Assembly: GCF_014879975.1 (NCBI RefSeq)
Contig: NZ_CP062501.1
Span: 1,798,001 to 1,862,000, forward strand
DNA from: Vibrio bathopelagicus
GTDB lineage: Bacteria; Pseudomonadota; Gammaproteobacteria; Enterobacterales; Vibrionaceae
DNA: 64,000 nucleotides
Reading direction: 5' to 3'
Below, piece after piece: positions 54,103-64,000 of the stretch. Below the pieces are notes generated by a model, which ran no database searches, had not been told where the DNA came from, and worked only from the letters and a program-made list of their open reading frames with translations. Every line of letters starts with the position of its first letter. Position 1 is the stretch's first letter. The position numbers were made by a program, and so were the translations under genes.

Positions 54103-54987
54103 CTAGTAGTACACCCAGCGCTTGCCGATGTAGGTATTAATAAGTGCCAGCAATCCAGTAATCAGGAATATCACTAACGATGTCGCAGCTGCAGGCCCCA
54201 TTTCGTAACGCTCAAATGCTTGTTGGTAGAACAGGTACAGCAAGGTACGTGTCTCACCACCCGGCCCGCCTTGCGTTAGAATCTGGAACTGATCGAACGC
54301 CTGCATTGCTGTGATAATGTTAACCACCACCAAGAAGAATGTGGTTGGAGAAATCAGTGGCAGCGTTATCTTCAAAAAGCGCGTTAAGCTACTGCAACCA
54401 TCAATCAAAGAGGCCTCATACAGTGACTCTGGAATCTTGTTGAGTGCACTGATGTAGAACAGCATCGTCCAACCAATCGCCTGCCACACCGTCACAATAA
54501 TCACGGCAATCAAGGCTGTGTTACCGTTCTCTAGCCATGGAATCGCGCTAAACCCTGCCGACTCTAGTAAGTGGTTTGCCAAGCCCGATTTAGTTTCAAA
54601 AACCCAAGACCACACAATCGACACAGCGACGGTTGGTGTAATCCAAGGTGAGAAGATCACCGCACGATAAAACTGGCTGCCCTTAAAGTTTTTGTGTAGC
54701 AACAGCGCAAACACAAGACCAAGAATGATGGTGGGAATCACCACACCAACCGAGAACCAAAACGTGTTGAGTACCGCTTGAATGAACTCATAGTCTTCAA
54801 CCATGTACTGGTAATTTTCTAAACCGATGAACGAGTAATCTGGTGAGATGTAATCCCAATCGGTGAAGCTGATATAAATCGAATAACCAAATGGTACGAG
54901 CCAAAAAGTAAACAGTGGCACCAACAACGGTGCGGTAAATAACAGTACCTTTAAGCGGTTTTTCATTGGTTGTGAGAAAGCACTCAT
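54103..54987 (-). CDS. ugpA: ABC importer inner-membrane permease, UgpA type
   Basis: A 294-residue permease with six membrane helices: FTAPLLVPLFTFWLVPFGYSIYISFTDWDY is the typical first helix and loop, and EASLIDGCSSLTRFLKITLPLISPTT is the EAA loop. It is the first gene of the operon, which runs UgpA, UgpE, UgpB, PHP, HAD, UgpC on the minus strand. The combination of importer with two phosphohydrolases indicates uptake and use of a phosphorylated organic compound. Confidence 0.92.
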   Translation of the reverse strand: MSAFSQPMKNRLKVLLFTAPLLVPLFTFWLVPFGYSIYISFTDWDYISPDYSFIGLENYQYMVEDYEFIQAVLNTFWFSVGVVIPTIILGLVFALLLHKNFKGSQFYRAVIFSPWITPTVAVSIVWSWVFETKSGLANHLLESAGFSAIPWLENGNTALIAVIIVTVWQAIGWTMLFYISALNKIPESLYEASLIDGCSSLTRFLKITLPLISPTTFFLVVVNIITAMQAFDQFQILTQGGPGGETRTLLYLFYQQAFERYEMGPAAATSLVIFLITGLLALINTYIGKRWVYY

Positions 54988-55089
54988 GGTGACCTCGTCC
55001 TTATTTGTATGCGGTTAAACTAAGTGTTTTTTATGACAGGTTAGTAAGAGCGCCCTTCATTTTTTTTATGGCTACCCATAAGAAAATCT

Positions 55090-55974
55090 TTACTCCAGTT
55101 CACCGTCTTCCATCTGGTGATAGAGCCAATCGCAGAAGAAATTCACCTTGGCACTGCGACTGTGTTTGGTAATCAGGTAGTGGGCCGATTCGGCAGGCAT
55201 TGACGAATCACTTGCTAATACAAGGTCGTTTTTCTTTAGCAATTCAGACACAGCGAGGGAGCGCACTAACAACATTCCAATGCCATGCTTGACCGCTTCT
55301 AAGGCATGCAGAGAGTTACTCACTTCGAGCAACACTTTGGGCAATGTCATCTCGAATTGGTTATGACTGAGCCATTGCAACCAGTTCTCTCGGTAGCCTT
55401 TCACCTGAACCGTTGGCAAAGCAGCGAAGTCGGGCTTGCTGAGTAGTTCTTGATGGTCGGTTTTGAATTGAGGGCTGCACACCAGTTGCCAGTGTTCTTG
55501 AAACAGTCTCTCGCAATGGGTGTCTTCGCTTTCGACCTTGCCGTTGGTCAGTTCGATATCAACATTCTGACAAGGTGTGGTTGATGGCCAGTCCACCAGC
55601 TGAATATAGAGCCTGATAAAAGGGTATTTTTGATAGAAAGATGGCAGACGAGGTAACAGCCAGTTATGGCAAAAGGTGTGATTAACGCGCAGGCTCAACA
55701 CGTCGGTTTCTTTTTCTCCGAACAAGATCTGAGTCTGCAATTTCAGGTGAGCGAGCGAGCCCGCCACAATCGGTTGATAATGTTGAGCCGAAGAGGTCAG
55801 CTTCACGCCTTTAGAACTGCGTTCAAACAGGGTGGTATCGAGGAAGGTTTCTAAACTTTTGAGCTGCTGACTAACCGCAGCTTGAGTGACGCAAAGCTCT
55901 CGCGCAGCGGCGCCAATGGAACCGAGACGAGCAACAGCTTCGAACGCAACAAGGGCGCGCAGAGGGGGTAACAT
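55090..55974 (-). CDS. LysR-type regulator, GcvA-like
   Basis: About 294 residues from ATG 55974 (MLPPLRALVAFEAVARLGSIGAAARELCVTQAAVSQQLKSLETFLDTTLFERSSKGVKLT); an upstream ATG 13 codons earlier gives a poor fit. The start matches the GcvA/AmpR branch, which includes regulators tied to murein peptides. The effector domain follows. It sits beside the mppA gene on the same strand and could regulate it, but the nearer feature is the hairpin between them. Confidence 0.88.
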   Translation of the reverse strand: MLPPLRALVAFEAVARLGSIGAAARELCVTQAAVSQQLKSLETFLDTTLFERSSKGVKLTSSAQHYQPIVAGSLAHLKLQTQILFGEKETDVLSLRVNHTFCHNWLLPRLPSFYQKYPFIRLYIQLVDWPSTTPCQNVDIELTNGKVESEDTHCERLFQEHWQLVCSPQFKTDHQELLSKPDFAALPTVQVKGYRENWLQWLSHNQFEMTLPKVLLEVSNSLHALEAVKHGIGMLLVRSLAVSELLKKNDLVLASDSSMPAESAHYLITKHSRSAKVNFFCDWLYHQMEDGELE

Positions 55975-56057
55975 GGCTTCACCTGATTGAAATAAAAGTG
56001 AAAAATACTTCAATCAGGTTTCAGTTTTTTGCGGTTCCAGTTACAGATTAATGACGA

Positions 56058-56097
56058 AGGGACATTGATCAAATATTTATGATCAACGTCCCTTTTC
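56058..56097. terminator. Hairpin between mppA and the LysR gene
   Basis: AAGGGACATTGATCA pairs with TGATCAACGTCCCTT around an 8-base AT loop (one mismatch). The T-rich side is on the plus strand, so as an mppA terminator it is imperfect. TGATCAA-type arms could also be an operator. Confidence 0.5.
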
Positions 56098-56168
56098 TTC
56101 TATTTCTTATTTCTATTTTTATACGTAATACCTTAGCTCCGTCATATCAGAGCTCGCATCAGGCTTAT

Positions 56169-57794
56169 CTATTCTTTGATATAAAGATCCTTAGAATAGA
56201 TGCGCCCTTCTACGTTGTTCTTCGCAAAGCCACCAACACTTGGTCTCACTAGTCGAGCCTGCATGTAGTAATAGATTGGCGCGATAGGCATATCTTCAGC
56301 CAGTAACTGCTCCGCTTGGTCATAGAAGCCTTGGCGATCTTGCTCATTAGTTGCGGCTAACGCACTGTCCATGGCTGAGTCGTACTTGTCATTGTTGTAA
56401 CGCGCAAAGTTACCCGAAGACTCAGAGCGTAGCAGGCTCAAGAAAGTCGATGCTTCATTGTAGTCACCACACCAAGACGCTCGCATCACATCAAAATCAC
56501 CTTGGCGACGTGATACTAGGTAAGATTTCCACTCTTGATTTTCTAACTCAACTTGAGCGCCTAGATTACCTTTCAGCATCGACGCAATAGCCACTGCAAT
56601 CGACTTGTTCGACTCACTGGTGTTGTAGAGCAATTTGAAATCCAATGGATTAGCCGAATCGTAACCCGCTTCTTTCAACAACTCTTTCGCCTTTTGGTCG
56701 CGTTCCTTTTGAGTCCATTCACTGTATTCAGGCTGAGTCGCATCAAAGCCTGCCGTGTACTCATGGGCAAAAGTATAAGCAGGTAGGTTACCCACCTGAG
56801 TAACACCATTGGTAATCACATCACGCATCATTGAATAAGACACCGCTTTACGCACTCGCGCGTCATCAAATGGCGGACGCGTGGTATTAAACGCGTAGTA
56901 ATAAGTACACAGTAAAGGCACAGCGGTAAACGCATCTTGATATTTAGTTTTAAGTTGCTGCGCCATGTGTGTCGGCACATCAGATGTGATATCGACCTCG
57001 CCCACCGCATAACGGTTGATCGACGCATTCTGGTTCTCGAACGGAATGTAAGTCACTTCGGTTAGATTGGTATCTGAACTGTTCCAATAGTTAGAGTTCT
57101 TCTTCAGTTCAATGCGCTCGTTAACCACCCACTCATCCAGCACAAACGCACCATTACCGACAAATTGCTTAGGATCGCTCCACGGCTTGTCGTTACTTTC
57201 TAGCGTTGCCTTGTGAACTGGCATCATTGAGGTGTGGCCTGTCATCGCCACAAAATAAGGCACTTTGCTATCGAGTTCGAACTTTACGGTGTGCTTGTCG
57301 ACAGCGGAAATGCCTAACTCTTCAACAGGCTTCTTGCCTTCTGCCACGTCAGCAATGTTGTTGATTTGGGTGAGCTTGAGGTACCAAACATTCGGCGAAG
57401 CGAGTTTCGGGTCGACCGCACGTCTTATCGCGTACACGAAATCATCGGCCGTCACCGGATCGCCATTCGACCATTTAGCATCTTTACGCAGGTGGAATAC
57501 AAACCTCTGGTTGTCTTCAGTTTCCCAAGATTCCGCAACACCTGGAGTGATGTTGCCATCGCGATCTTGAATCACTAAACCTTCAAATAGGTCGCGTAGA
57601 ATGTGCATTTCAGGCAAGCCTTCTGCCTTAGCCGGATCGAGTGTCGCCGCTTCTGCATCATTAGCGCGCACCAAGTGTTGCTCTTTCGCCAGAGAAGTTC
57701 CGGCAGGCAATGTGTCAGCAACGGCAGTCACTGATATAAAAGGGGTCAATAAAGATGAAATGATTAAAGCCGTTGAATGTTTCTTAAAATCCAT
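56169..57794 (-). CDS. mppA: Periplasmic murein-peptide-binding protein, MppA-like (OppA family)
   Basis: A 541-residue binding protein with a signal peptide (to about AVA26). PAGTSLAKEQHLVRANDAEAATLDPAKAEG and EGLVIQDRDGNITPGVAESWE are family hallmarks. The ligand segment VMRASWCGDYNEASTFLSLLRSESSGN is closer to E. coli MppA (RASWVGDYNEPSTFLTLL) than to OppA (RAGWCADYNEPTSFL), as I recall them. MppA binds the murein tripeptide L-Ala-D-Glu-diaminopimelate and uses the Opp permease. The divergent neighbour encodes MpaA, the enzyme that cuts this tripeptide, which supports the call. Confidence 0.88.
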   Translation of the reverse strand: MDFKKHSTALIISSLLTPFISVTAVADTLPAGTSLAKEQHLVRANDAEAATLDPAKAEGLPEMHILRDLFEGLVIQDRDGNITPGVAESWETEDNQRFVFHLRKDAKWSNGDPVTADDFVYAIRRAVDPKLASPNVWYLKLTQINNIADVAEGKKPVEELGISAVDKHTVKFELDSKVPYFVAMTGHTSMMPVHKATLESNDKPWSDPKQFVGNGAFVLDEWVVNERIELKKNSNYWNSSDTNLTEVTYIPFENQNASINRYAVGEVDITSDVPTHMAQQLKTKYQDAFTAVPLLCTYYYAFNTTRPPFDDARVRKAVSYSMMRDVITNGVTQVGNLPAYTFAHEYTAGFDATQPEYSEWTQKERDQKAKELLKEAGYDSANPLDFKLLYNTSESNKSIAVAIASMLKGNLGAQVELENQEWKSYLVSRRQGDFDVMRASWCGDYNEASTFLSLLRSESSGNFARYNNDKYDSAMDSALAATNEQDRQGFYDQAEQLLAEDMPIAPIYYYMQARLVRPSVGGFAKNNVEGRIYSKDLYIKE

Positions 57795-57938
57795 GTTTTT
57801 TTGCTCTCCTAGCCTATCTTTGAAGCAAGTAATAAAATTAACAATGCGACTGTTGACGAGTTTTAACGCTTTAGTTTATTTAAGTAAGTTGGTGTAATCG
57901 TTAATACTTGATAGTACTTGATCAATCAGGAGATAAAG

Positions 57939-58649
57939 GTGAGTTTAATTCCAAGAACGGAAAGAGCTGCATTTTCAATAAAGCCGCTACAATATGGAAA
58001 GTCAGTATTGGGCGCACCCTTGCTCTACTTCCCCGCGCAAGTAGAAAGCGAATCTCGCGGGCTGATTTTAGCGGGCACACACGGCGATGAAACCGCTTCT
58101 ATCGCGGGTTTGTCTTGCGCACTAAGAAGCCTACCTGCCACCAACTTACGACACGATGTGATTCTGTCGATGAACCCAGATGGCAACCAACTAGGCACCC
58201 GTGCCAACGCTAATCAAGTCGATCTAAACCGCGCTTTCCCAACTCAAAACTGGACAGAAAACGGCACCGTCTATCGCTGGAGTTCTCACACCCCAGTCAG
58301 AGATGTAAAAGTAAAAACGGGACAAGCCGATCAGCTTGAACCGGAAGTGCAATCGCTCATCAACCTCATCGAACAACGCCAACCTAAATTCGTCATCTCG
58401 TTCCACGAACCACTCGCCATGGTCGACGACCCCACTCAATCGGAACTCGCCACTTGGCTAGGCAAGCAGTTCAACCTGCCGCTCGTCGAAGACGTCGATT
58501 ACGAAACCCCAGGCTCATTCGGAACATGGTGCCAAGAAAAAAACCTGCCGTGCATTACCGTAGAACTGCCGCCCGTTTCTTCAGATTTGACTATCGAACA
58601 GTATTTGGATGCGTTTGTGGCAGTGTTGCGGGGGCGAGAGGGAGGTTAG
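57939..58649 (+). CDS. mpaA: Murein peptide amidase A, zinc carboxypeptidase (MpaA)
   Basis: A 236-residue M14-type metallopeptidase. I start it at GTG 57939, after AGGAG with 6-base spacing; a TTG 7 codons earlier is in frame. Zinc ligands are His and Glu in LAGTHGDETASIAG and His in FVISFHEPLAMVDD, and VELPP carries the general-base Glu; NPDGNQLGTRANANQVDLNRAFP is the substrate-binding stretch. MpaA cleaves the D-Glu-diaminopimelate bond of murein tripeptide in the cytosol, so that diaminopimelate and L-Ala-D-Glu can be reused. Divergent from the mppA-like gene. Confidence 0.93.
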   Translation: MSLIPRTERAAFSIKPLQYGKSVLGAPLLYFPAQVESESRGLILAGTHGDETASIAGLSCALRSLPATNLRHDVILSMNPDGNQLGTRANANQVDLNRAFPTQNWTENGTVYRWSSHTPVRDVKVKTGQADQLEPEVQSLINLIEQRQPKFVISFHEPLAMVDDPTQSELATWLGKQFNLPLVEDVDYETPGSFGTWCQEKNLPCITVELPPVSSDLTIEQYLDAFVAVLRGREGG

Positions 58650-58741
58650 TGTGACTCGTTGTTGGGCATCTATTTGTCAGCGACTTTGCTAAATTAGCAA
58701 TTCATGAATAATTAGGTATGGAAAAGTTATTCATGAAGAAC

Positions 58742-58766
58742 TAGTGCGATGAGTAAAATCGCACTA
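58742..58766. terminator. Hairpin between mpaA and the unknown secreted protein gene
   Basis: TAGTGCGAT-gagtaaa-ATCGCACTA is a 9-base perfect stem between convergent genes; it lacks a T tract, so termination strength is doubtful. Confidence 0.5.
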
Positions 58767-58794
58767 CGAAAGGGCTTGATTTTAAAATAGATGA

Positions 58795-59652
58795 TTAATC
58801 TATATTTGAATTCTTGATATTTATTGTTATTTGTCCGTCATTATTAACATCATCGTCAATAATAAAGAATTGCAGCTCACCATCAATGGCACTTACTGTT
58901 GTGGCATCTTCTTGGTTTATTACGGAAAGGCGCTTGTTTCTCTCATTATCCAAATAAGCTACACCAACAGATTTAAATTGTGTCTCATCTTTACTTGTAT
59001 CATGATTAGAACGATTTTCGTGAATTTTGATAGAATAAGATACATTTTTCTCCACAACATGTTTATAAAGCTCGCCAGCGCCTAGTGCACCCAAAGTGTT
59101 AGAGGGGATATCAAGTACGATATTATCTCCAGTTGTGTTTGTTTCACCTGTAATTTCAACCCATATTTCATCGTAACGAACAGAACTGCTCCAAGTGTAT
59201 AAAGTGAAGCTCCACTTGCCCGATCTTTGTAGACGTTTAAAAAATTCGGGGTGGCTATCCCAACCTTCGCTTCTATGGCAAGAAGTGTTAACCCCATTAC
59301 TAAACCAACCTCCAAAGTCGAGACCATAGCTTTGACCTGGGGCGGTATACACTTTAGTTCTATGACCATATGACGGTGAATTCCCAGAATTATATCTTCT
59401 CTCGCCTTTTGTCTTTACACACATTTTAGAAATCGTAGTAAAAGTCTCGCCAAGATCGAGAGTCCATTTTGTACCCTTTCCATCGTCTGGTGCAGCATAG
59501 ATTGGAAATGTTGTATCTATTTGAGGTCGGAATATTATTGTTTCTGCTGACTGAGCAGGGAATGTAAGAGCAATACAAGCTGAAGATAGAGTCGTTAGGA
59601 AAAGGTAATTTAATTTATTCACTTTTAAGCCTTTATTATTAATTTTTTTCAT
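58795..59652 (-). CDS. Secreted protein of unknown function
   Basis: A 285-residue protein with a signal peptide ending near FPAQSA35. The mature part is rich in Thr, Ser, Asn and aromatics (TTISKMCVKTKGERRY, GWFSNGVNTSCHRSEGWDSHPEFF), with two cysteines that could form a disulfide. The second half (NVSYSIKIHENRSN...GELQFFIIDDDVNNDGQITINIKN) looks like a beta-sandwich of the lectin or carbohydrate-binding kind, with a DDDVNNDG metal-loop-like sequence. No family recognised. It lies in an AT-rich segment with AT-rich flanks, which suggests recent gain. Function cannot be inferred. Confidence 0.7.
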   Translation of the reverse strand: MKKINNKGLKVNKLNYLFLTTLSSACIALTFPAQSAETIIFRPQIDTTFPIYAAPDDGKGTKWTLDLGETFTTISKMCVKTKGERRYNSGNSPSYGHRTKVYTAPGQSYGLDFGGWFSNGVNTSCHRSEGWDSHPEFFKRLQRSGKWSFTLYTWSSSVRYDEIWVEITGETNTTGDNIVLDIPSNTLGALGAGELYKHVVEKNVSYSIKIHENRSNHDTSKDETQFKSVGVAYLDNERNKRLSVINQEDATTVSAIDGELQFFIIDDDVNNDGQITINIKNSNID

Positions 59653-60021
59653 ATCTGATTCCTACTATTCAAAAAAATAATAGAAATGGTATTCCAAAAT
59701 CTAAATTTTAGAGCTGCTAGTTTATATAAATATAGTTGCATTGCAAGCGAGTGCTCTTTATGGCAGGGCAAGATCCTACTTGGATGGAAATTTAAGCAGA
59801 AGTCACGACCAGATCGATATCCCACAAAAAATGAGATATCAAAATAATTTTGTAGACCACTTTAGCAACATTGAAGGCAACTAATCTTATATATGGTCTG
59901 TTCCAAATGAGCATTGTCTGACCCTCTCAAATTGGATTAGATTTAGTAGGGAAAACGCCCCAAAAAATTTTGCAGATTATTTGATCTAACTTATTTCATG
60001 GCAAAAACGAGTTAGAGCTCC
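59653..60021. other. AT-rich region between the secreted protein and SMR genes
   Basis: About 370 bases without a gene, noticeably AT-rich, upstream of the secreted protein. I found no tRNA, insertion sequence end or clear operator. Confidence 0.45.
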
Positions 60022-60378
60022 CTAATGACTCACCAAACTCGAAAACAGGTTGATGATCACCACACCCGACAGAATCAAAGCGATGCCAATGATCGCGTAG
60101 ATATCCAGTTTTTGCCCGTAGACCAGCCAAGACAAAGCTGCGACTAGCACTATCCCTGCCCCACACCAAATCGCATACGCCACACCCAAAGACATGGTTT
60201 GAACTGTTAGAGACAATAGATAGAAAGCAAAGCCGTAGCCGACTAAAACAGCGGTGGTAGCAGGAAGGGAAGTAAATTGCTGCGTCTTCGGTAATAAAGA
60301 AGTTGCGACAACTTCAAGCACAATGGCAAGTGACAGCATCACTGGAGGGGGAAGAGATAAAAGCATGTTTGAATCCAC
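60022..60378 (-). CDS. Small multidrug resistance (SMR) family exporter
   Basis: A 118-residue, four-helix protein. AIVLEVVATSLLPKTQQFTSL carries the membrane-embedded Glu of EmrE/SugE-type transporters (Glu14 in EmrE), and VAYAIWCGAGIVLVAALSWLVYGQKLD is the fourth-helix region. It exports cationic drugs or, in the guanidinium group, small guanidine compounds. Which group it belongs to cannot be set from this sequence. Monocistronic. Confidence 0.92.
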   Translation of the reverse strand: MDSNMLLSLPPPVMLSLAIVLEVVATSLLPKTQQFTSLPATTAVLVGYGFAFYLLSLTVQTMSLGVAYAIWCGAGIVLVAALSWLVYGQKLDIYAIIGIALILSGVVIINLFSSLVSH

Positions 60379-60509
60379 AACAATAAAATACGGCGCTCAG
60401 AATATTGTAGTTTTATTTCCGATTCATGCGATTTTCAGTAAGTAATTATTATGATGCACCTTAAAAATTCTTAGGTGTAATTCTCGATTAAAACCTACGC
60501 TCAGACAAA

Positions 60510-60547
60510 CAAAAGAGCCCACTAACTCATGGCTAGCAGGCTCTTCA
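60510..60547. terminator. Terminator downstream of the metallophosphoesterase gene
   Basis: AAGAGCC pairs with GGCTCTT around a partly paired loop; on the minus strand the stem runs into TTTTGTTTG, so it can end the metallophosphoesterase transcript. Confidence 0.7.
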
Positions 60548-60576
60548 TCAATCTAATCATCTAATCGGTAAGACAC

Positions 60577-62748
60577 TTAATTTGCTGACGTTGAGCCTCT
60601 TAGAATATCGCGCTTCACTTCACCTTTCAGGTCGGTCAAGGTTTGTTGGTCGATATCAATCAAGAAGTGATCACTCGCTTGGCCAGTCGCAAACTTTTCA
60701 AGAATCACAAACAAGCTACCAAAACGAGAACGGAACACTTCACCAACGGTATATTGGCCAAGGTCACCTAGCTCAGAATCCACAGTGCCATCAAACTCAG
60801 CTAGCTCGCGGCTTAACAGTTCGTATTGACGAAGCTGTGTTTCACCAATATCACGGAACGCCAACTCGTCTGCATTACGTAGTCGGTAAAAATCTGTCGC
60901 TAGTAGCTCACCGCTCCACTCTGCAAAGTCAGCTAAGCTTAACCCCTCAGTAGATGCCAAAACCTCGGCTTCTTCTTTGGCTGCCTGCCAATCTTTCTGG
61001 AACTGTTCCTCATCAACGACACCATTCGCAGTACAGCCTTCAACTGGATAGCCCAGCTTGTCTGCTAATTGACAAACCGTGAATTGCGTTTCTAGTTGAG
61101 ACATGATCATCATCTCTTCACCGTTCATGTTCATGATCATTGCGCGCATTTCTAGCGGCCAATCGCTCGGAAGAAAACGTAGACGCGTCAGTTCACGAAT
61201 GTGCCAATCAGTGAGTTCGTAATAGCTTTCAGAATCTAGAATTTCTTTATTCCAAATCTTAGCTTTTGCTTCATCATCATCGCCCGCGCTTGCTGTTAGG
61301 TACGCATGCTCTTCTTCATAGTGACTAAACAACTCGTTGTAACGTGCCACTTGATCTATAACTACCGTCTCTACTTCGATTTGATTGTCAGGGCGAATGT
61401 TCAATAGTTTATAGGCCGGAATGTAACCCGCTAGCGATGGTGCTTGAATATTGAAGAGTGTGTGCTGTACGCCATCGATATTGAAGCTCTTCTTGCCCGT
61501 ATCGTTAAAGTGCATGTGACCGCCAACGTGGATATTCAATCCTGTTGCAGCAAGTGCACGACTGGTATTGTCATCTGGTTCGCGAGCCAGTTGATGGCTT
61601 CCTTCACCAAACAGATCTTCAATCTCTTCAGAGGCACCGTTGTAGAAATCTGTCATTGGGAAGTGCGAGAAGGAAACAAGCGTCTTATTCTGCTCTTTCG
61701 CTGCTTTTACTACATCAGAGATCCAATCGATCACATGTTCTTTGTGAGTCAGCATCATGTTGTAGCCAGCGCTACTTGAGCCATCAAACGTATTGCCATC
61801 TACAGAGCTATCAGACGAGTTTTCTTTAGGGCGATAAACATTCGCGTCAATAGCTAACAACCACAAGCCTTTAACTGGCTCGACTAAGTAACTGGTATCA
61901 GGCACTTCAGAACAACTTGTGTAACCACTCTCTTTATAACTGCCGCCAGTGCCTTCATAACAGATCTCGTACATTCGCTGATCAAAAGCCGCTTCTTCTT
62001 TGGCTAATTCATAACTGTAATCGGTACGAGCTAGATCGCTGCTGTAAGGGGTTTCAAAGTAGAGGTAATCTTGTTGAGGGTAGAAACCGTGAGTTCCAAG
62101 AATACCCATGATCTCTTCATAACCCCATTCACGGACTTCTTCTGTACAGATGGTCGCTAGGTTGTCGCCTTGACCAGGAATGGTTGTCCACTCATCGTCG
62201 TAGCCAACACACTCTTCTTTACCGCGGCTATAGATACGTTGATTCTTGCCTCCTTCTCCCAAAAAGTCCGACTTACCCGCTGGGATAGTAAATGGACGAA
62301 CTGGATCGTGGTTTCCTGGCGCCGCAAAAAACTCAAGACCGTAAGTATCACGGTAGTGGTCAAAGATGCTAACCAAGCCACGCATATGAACAGGTTGGCC
62401 GTCGTCACTAAAATCACCGGGTAAGGCTACGTACTTCACGCCACGCTCAACCACATCATCCAGTGCCGCTATCATCGCAAAGTAGTTTTCATTGAATAAA
62501 CGAGTAGAGTTCATTTGAGACTCCATCGTTCTTATCGTTGCATTCTCACCACTGATTGGATTCGGCAAACCAGCGAACGAGCCATCTTGAAAATCACCGT
62601 AAACGTCATGGAAGTGGATATCAGGCATGAAGGCGACTTGCACCGCGCTATCTAGATTACCGCTGTCATCACTTGGAGAGCTTGAATTACAACCCACCAG
62701 TGTGGCTGCCATCAAGCCCGACAGTACAGTCAATGTACTCTTTTTCAT
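60577..62748 (-). CDS. Calcineurin-like metallophosphoesterase lipoprotein
   Basis: A 723-residue lipoprotein: lipobox ATLVGC with Cys20, then a Ser/Asp linker. The metallophosphoesterase motifs run PDIHFHDVYG (I), LPGDFSDDGQP (II), APGNHDPVRP (III), SFSHFPMTDF (IV) and VGGHMHFND (V), giving the two-metal site. About 250 further residues of helices follow. The long insert between motifs III and IV contains many acidic and aromatic residues. It should act on phosphate esters in the periplasm or outer membrane surface. No operon partner. Substrate unknown. Confidence 0.9.
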   Translation of the reverse strand: MKKSTLTVLSGLMAATLVGCNSSSPSDDSGNLDSAVQVAFMPDIHFHDVYGDFQDGSFAGLPNPISGENATIRTMESQMNSTRLFNENYFAMIAALDDVVERGVKYVALPGDFSDDGQPVHMRGLVSIFDHYRDTYGLEFFAAPGNHDPVRPFTIPAGKSDFLGEGGKNQRIYSRGKEECVGYDDEWTTIPGQGDNLATICTEEVREWGYEEIMGILGTHGFYPQQDYLYFETPYSSDLARTDYSYELAKEEAAFDQRMYEICYEGTGGSYKESGYTSCSEVPDTSYLVEPVKGLWLLAIDANVYRPKENSSDSSVDGNTFDGSSSAGYNMMLTHKEHVIDWISDVVKAAKEQNKTLVSFSHFPMTDFYNGASEEIEDLFGEGSHQLAREPDDNTSRALAATGLNIHVGGHMHFNDTGKKSFNIDGVQHTLFNIQAPSLAGYIPAYKLLNIRPDNQIEVETVVIDQVARYNELFSHYEEEHAYLTASAGDDDEAKAKIWNKEILDSESYYELTDWHIRELTRLRFLPSDWPLEMRAMIMNMNGEEMMIMSQLETQFTVCQLADKLGYPVEGCTANGVVDEEQFQKDWQAAKEEAEVLASTEGLSLADFAEWSGELLATDFYRLRNADELAFRDIGETQLRQYELLSRELAEFDGTVDSELGDLGQYTVGEVFRSRFGSLFVILEKFATGQASDHFLIDIDQQTLTDLKGEVKRDILRGSTSAN

Positions 62749-64000
<1,252 letters not shown>

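Overview
The window looks like a piece of a Vibrio genome, probably from the Splendidus clade or a close relative. It has moderate GC, dense short intergenic gaps, many rho-independent terminators, and several gene sets I recognise from vibrios: lipase/foldase next to thermolabile haemolysin, an alanine-zipper lipoprotein next to an L,D-transpeptidase and a non-operon deoD, and a fructose/mannose PTS cluster around an AraC regulator and manA. From memory, the helicase-lipoprotein-transpeptidase-deoD order resembles Vibrio cholerae chromosome II, so a chromosome II location is likely but is an inference. I saw no rRNA, tRNA, CRISPR array, intact insertion sequence or prophage.

Layout. 1-5.1 kb: S9 peptidase (cut by the left edge, with a Fur-box-like site upstream), lipase foldase, lipase and thermolabile haemolysin. 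5.2-9.4 kb: DEAD-box helicase, Lpp-type lipoprotein convergent with a LysM L,D-transpeptidase, and deoD with a CRP-like site. 9.4-14.2 kb: a zinc-ribbon transposase-like protein, then a coupled pair of TPR proteins, the second a GGEEF diguanylate cyclase. 14.3-18.6 kb: EamA transporter, yiaWV-like pair, a broken GNAT remnant, and a MerR-methyltransferase fusion. 18.6-25.9 kb: mdtL-yidZ, then a translationally coupled operon of a divergent MurE-like ligase, a PBP5-like DD-carboxypeptidase and an MFS exporter, with a divergent LysR gene.

26-33.3 kb: aromatic amino acid permease, then a yegTUV-like nucleoside operon, an OFA-type MFS protein and a YegW-like GntR regulator. 33.4-38.2 kb: a NIT-domain chemoreceptor, a tiny zinc-ribbon protein, a membrane protein divergent from a TetR gene, and a second TetR gene with a palindromic operator. 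38.3-48.2 kb: a PTS cluster with two EIIABC proteins, a lone EIIB, an HPr-like/EIIA fusion, AraC, ManA, and an EIIA plus EIICB pair. 48.3-55 kb: a Ugp-type ABC importer with a PHP phosphoesterase and a HAD phosphatase in the same operon. 55-58.7 kb: a LysR gene and the divergent murein-peptide pair mppA/mpaA. 58.7-64 kb: an unknown secreted protein in AT-rich DNA, an SMR exporter, a large metallophosphoesterase lipoprotein, and glutathione-dependent formaldehyde dehydrogenase (cut by the right edge).

Two themes recur. The first is cell-wall metabolism, in three separate places: Lpp with an L,D-transpeptidase, the MurE-like/DacA-like/MFS operon, and MppA/MpaA murein peptide recycling. The second is uptake and use of sugars, nucleosides and phosphoesters, with CRP-like sites near deoD and the PTS genes. 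The most unusual locus is the coupled MurE-like operon: its Mur ligase lacks the arginine that normally selects meso-diaminopimelate, and it may represent an undescribed peptidoglycan-modification, antibiotic-tolerance or peptide-ligation module.
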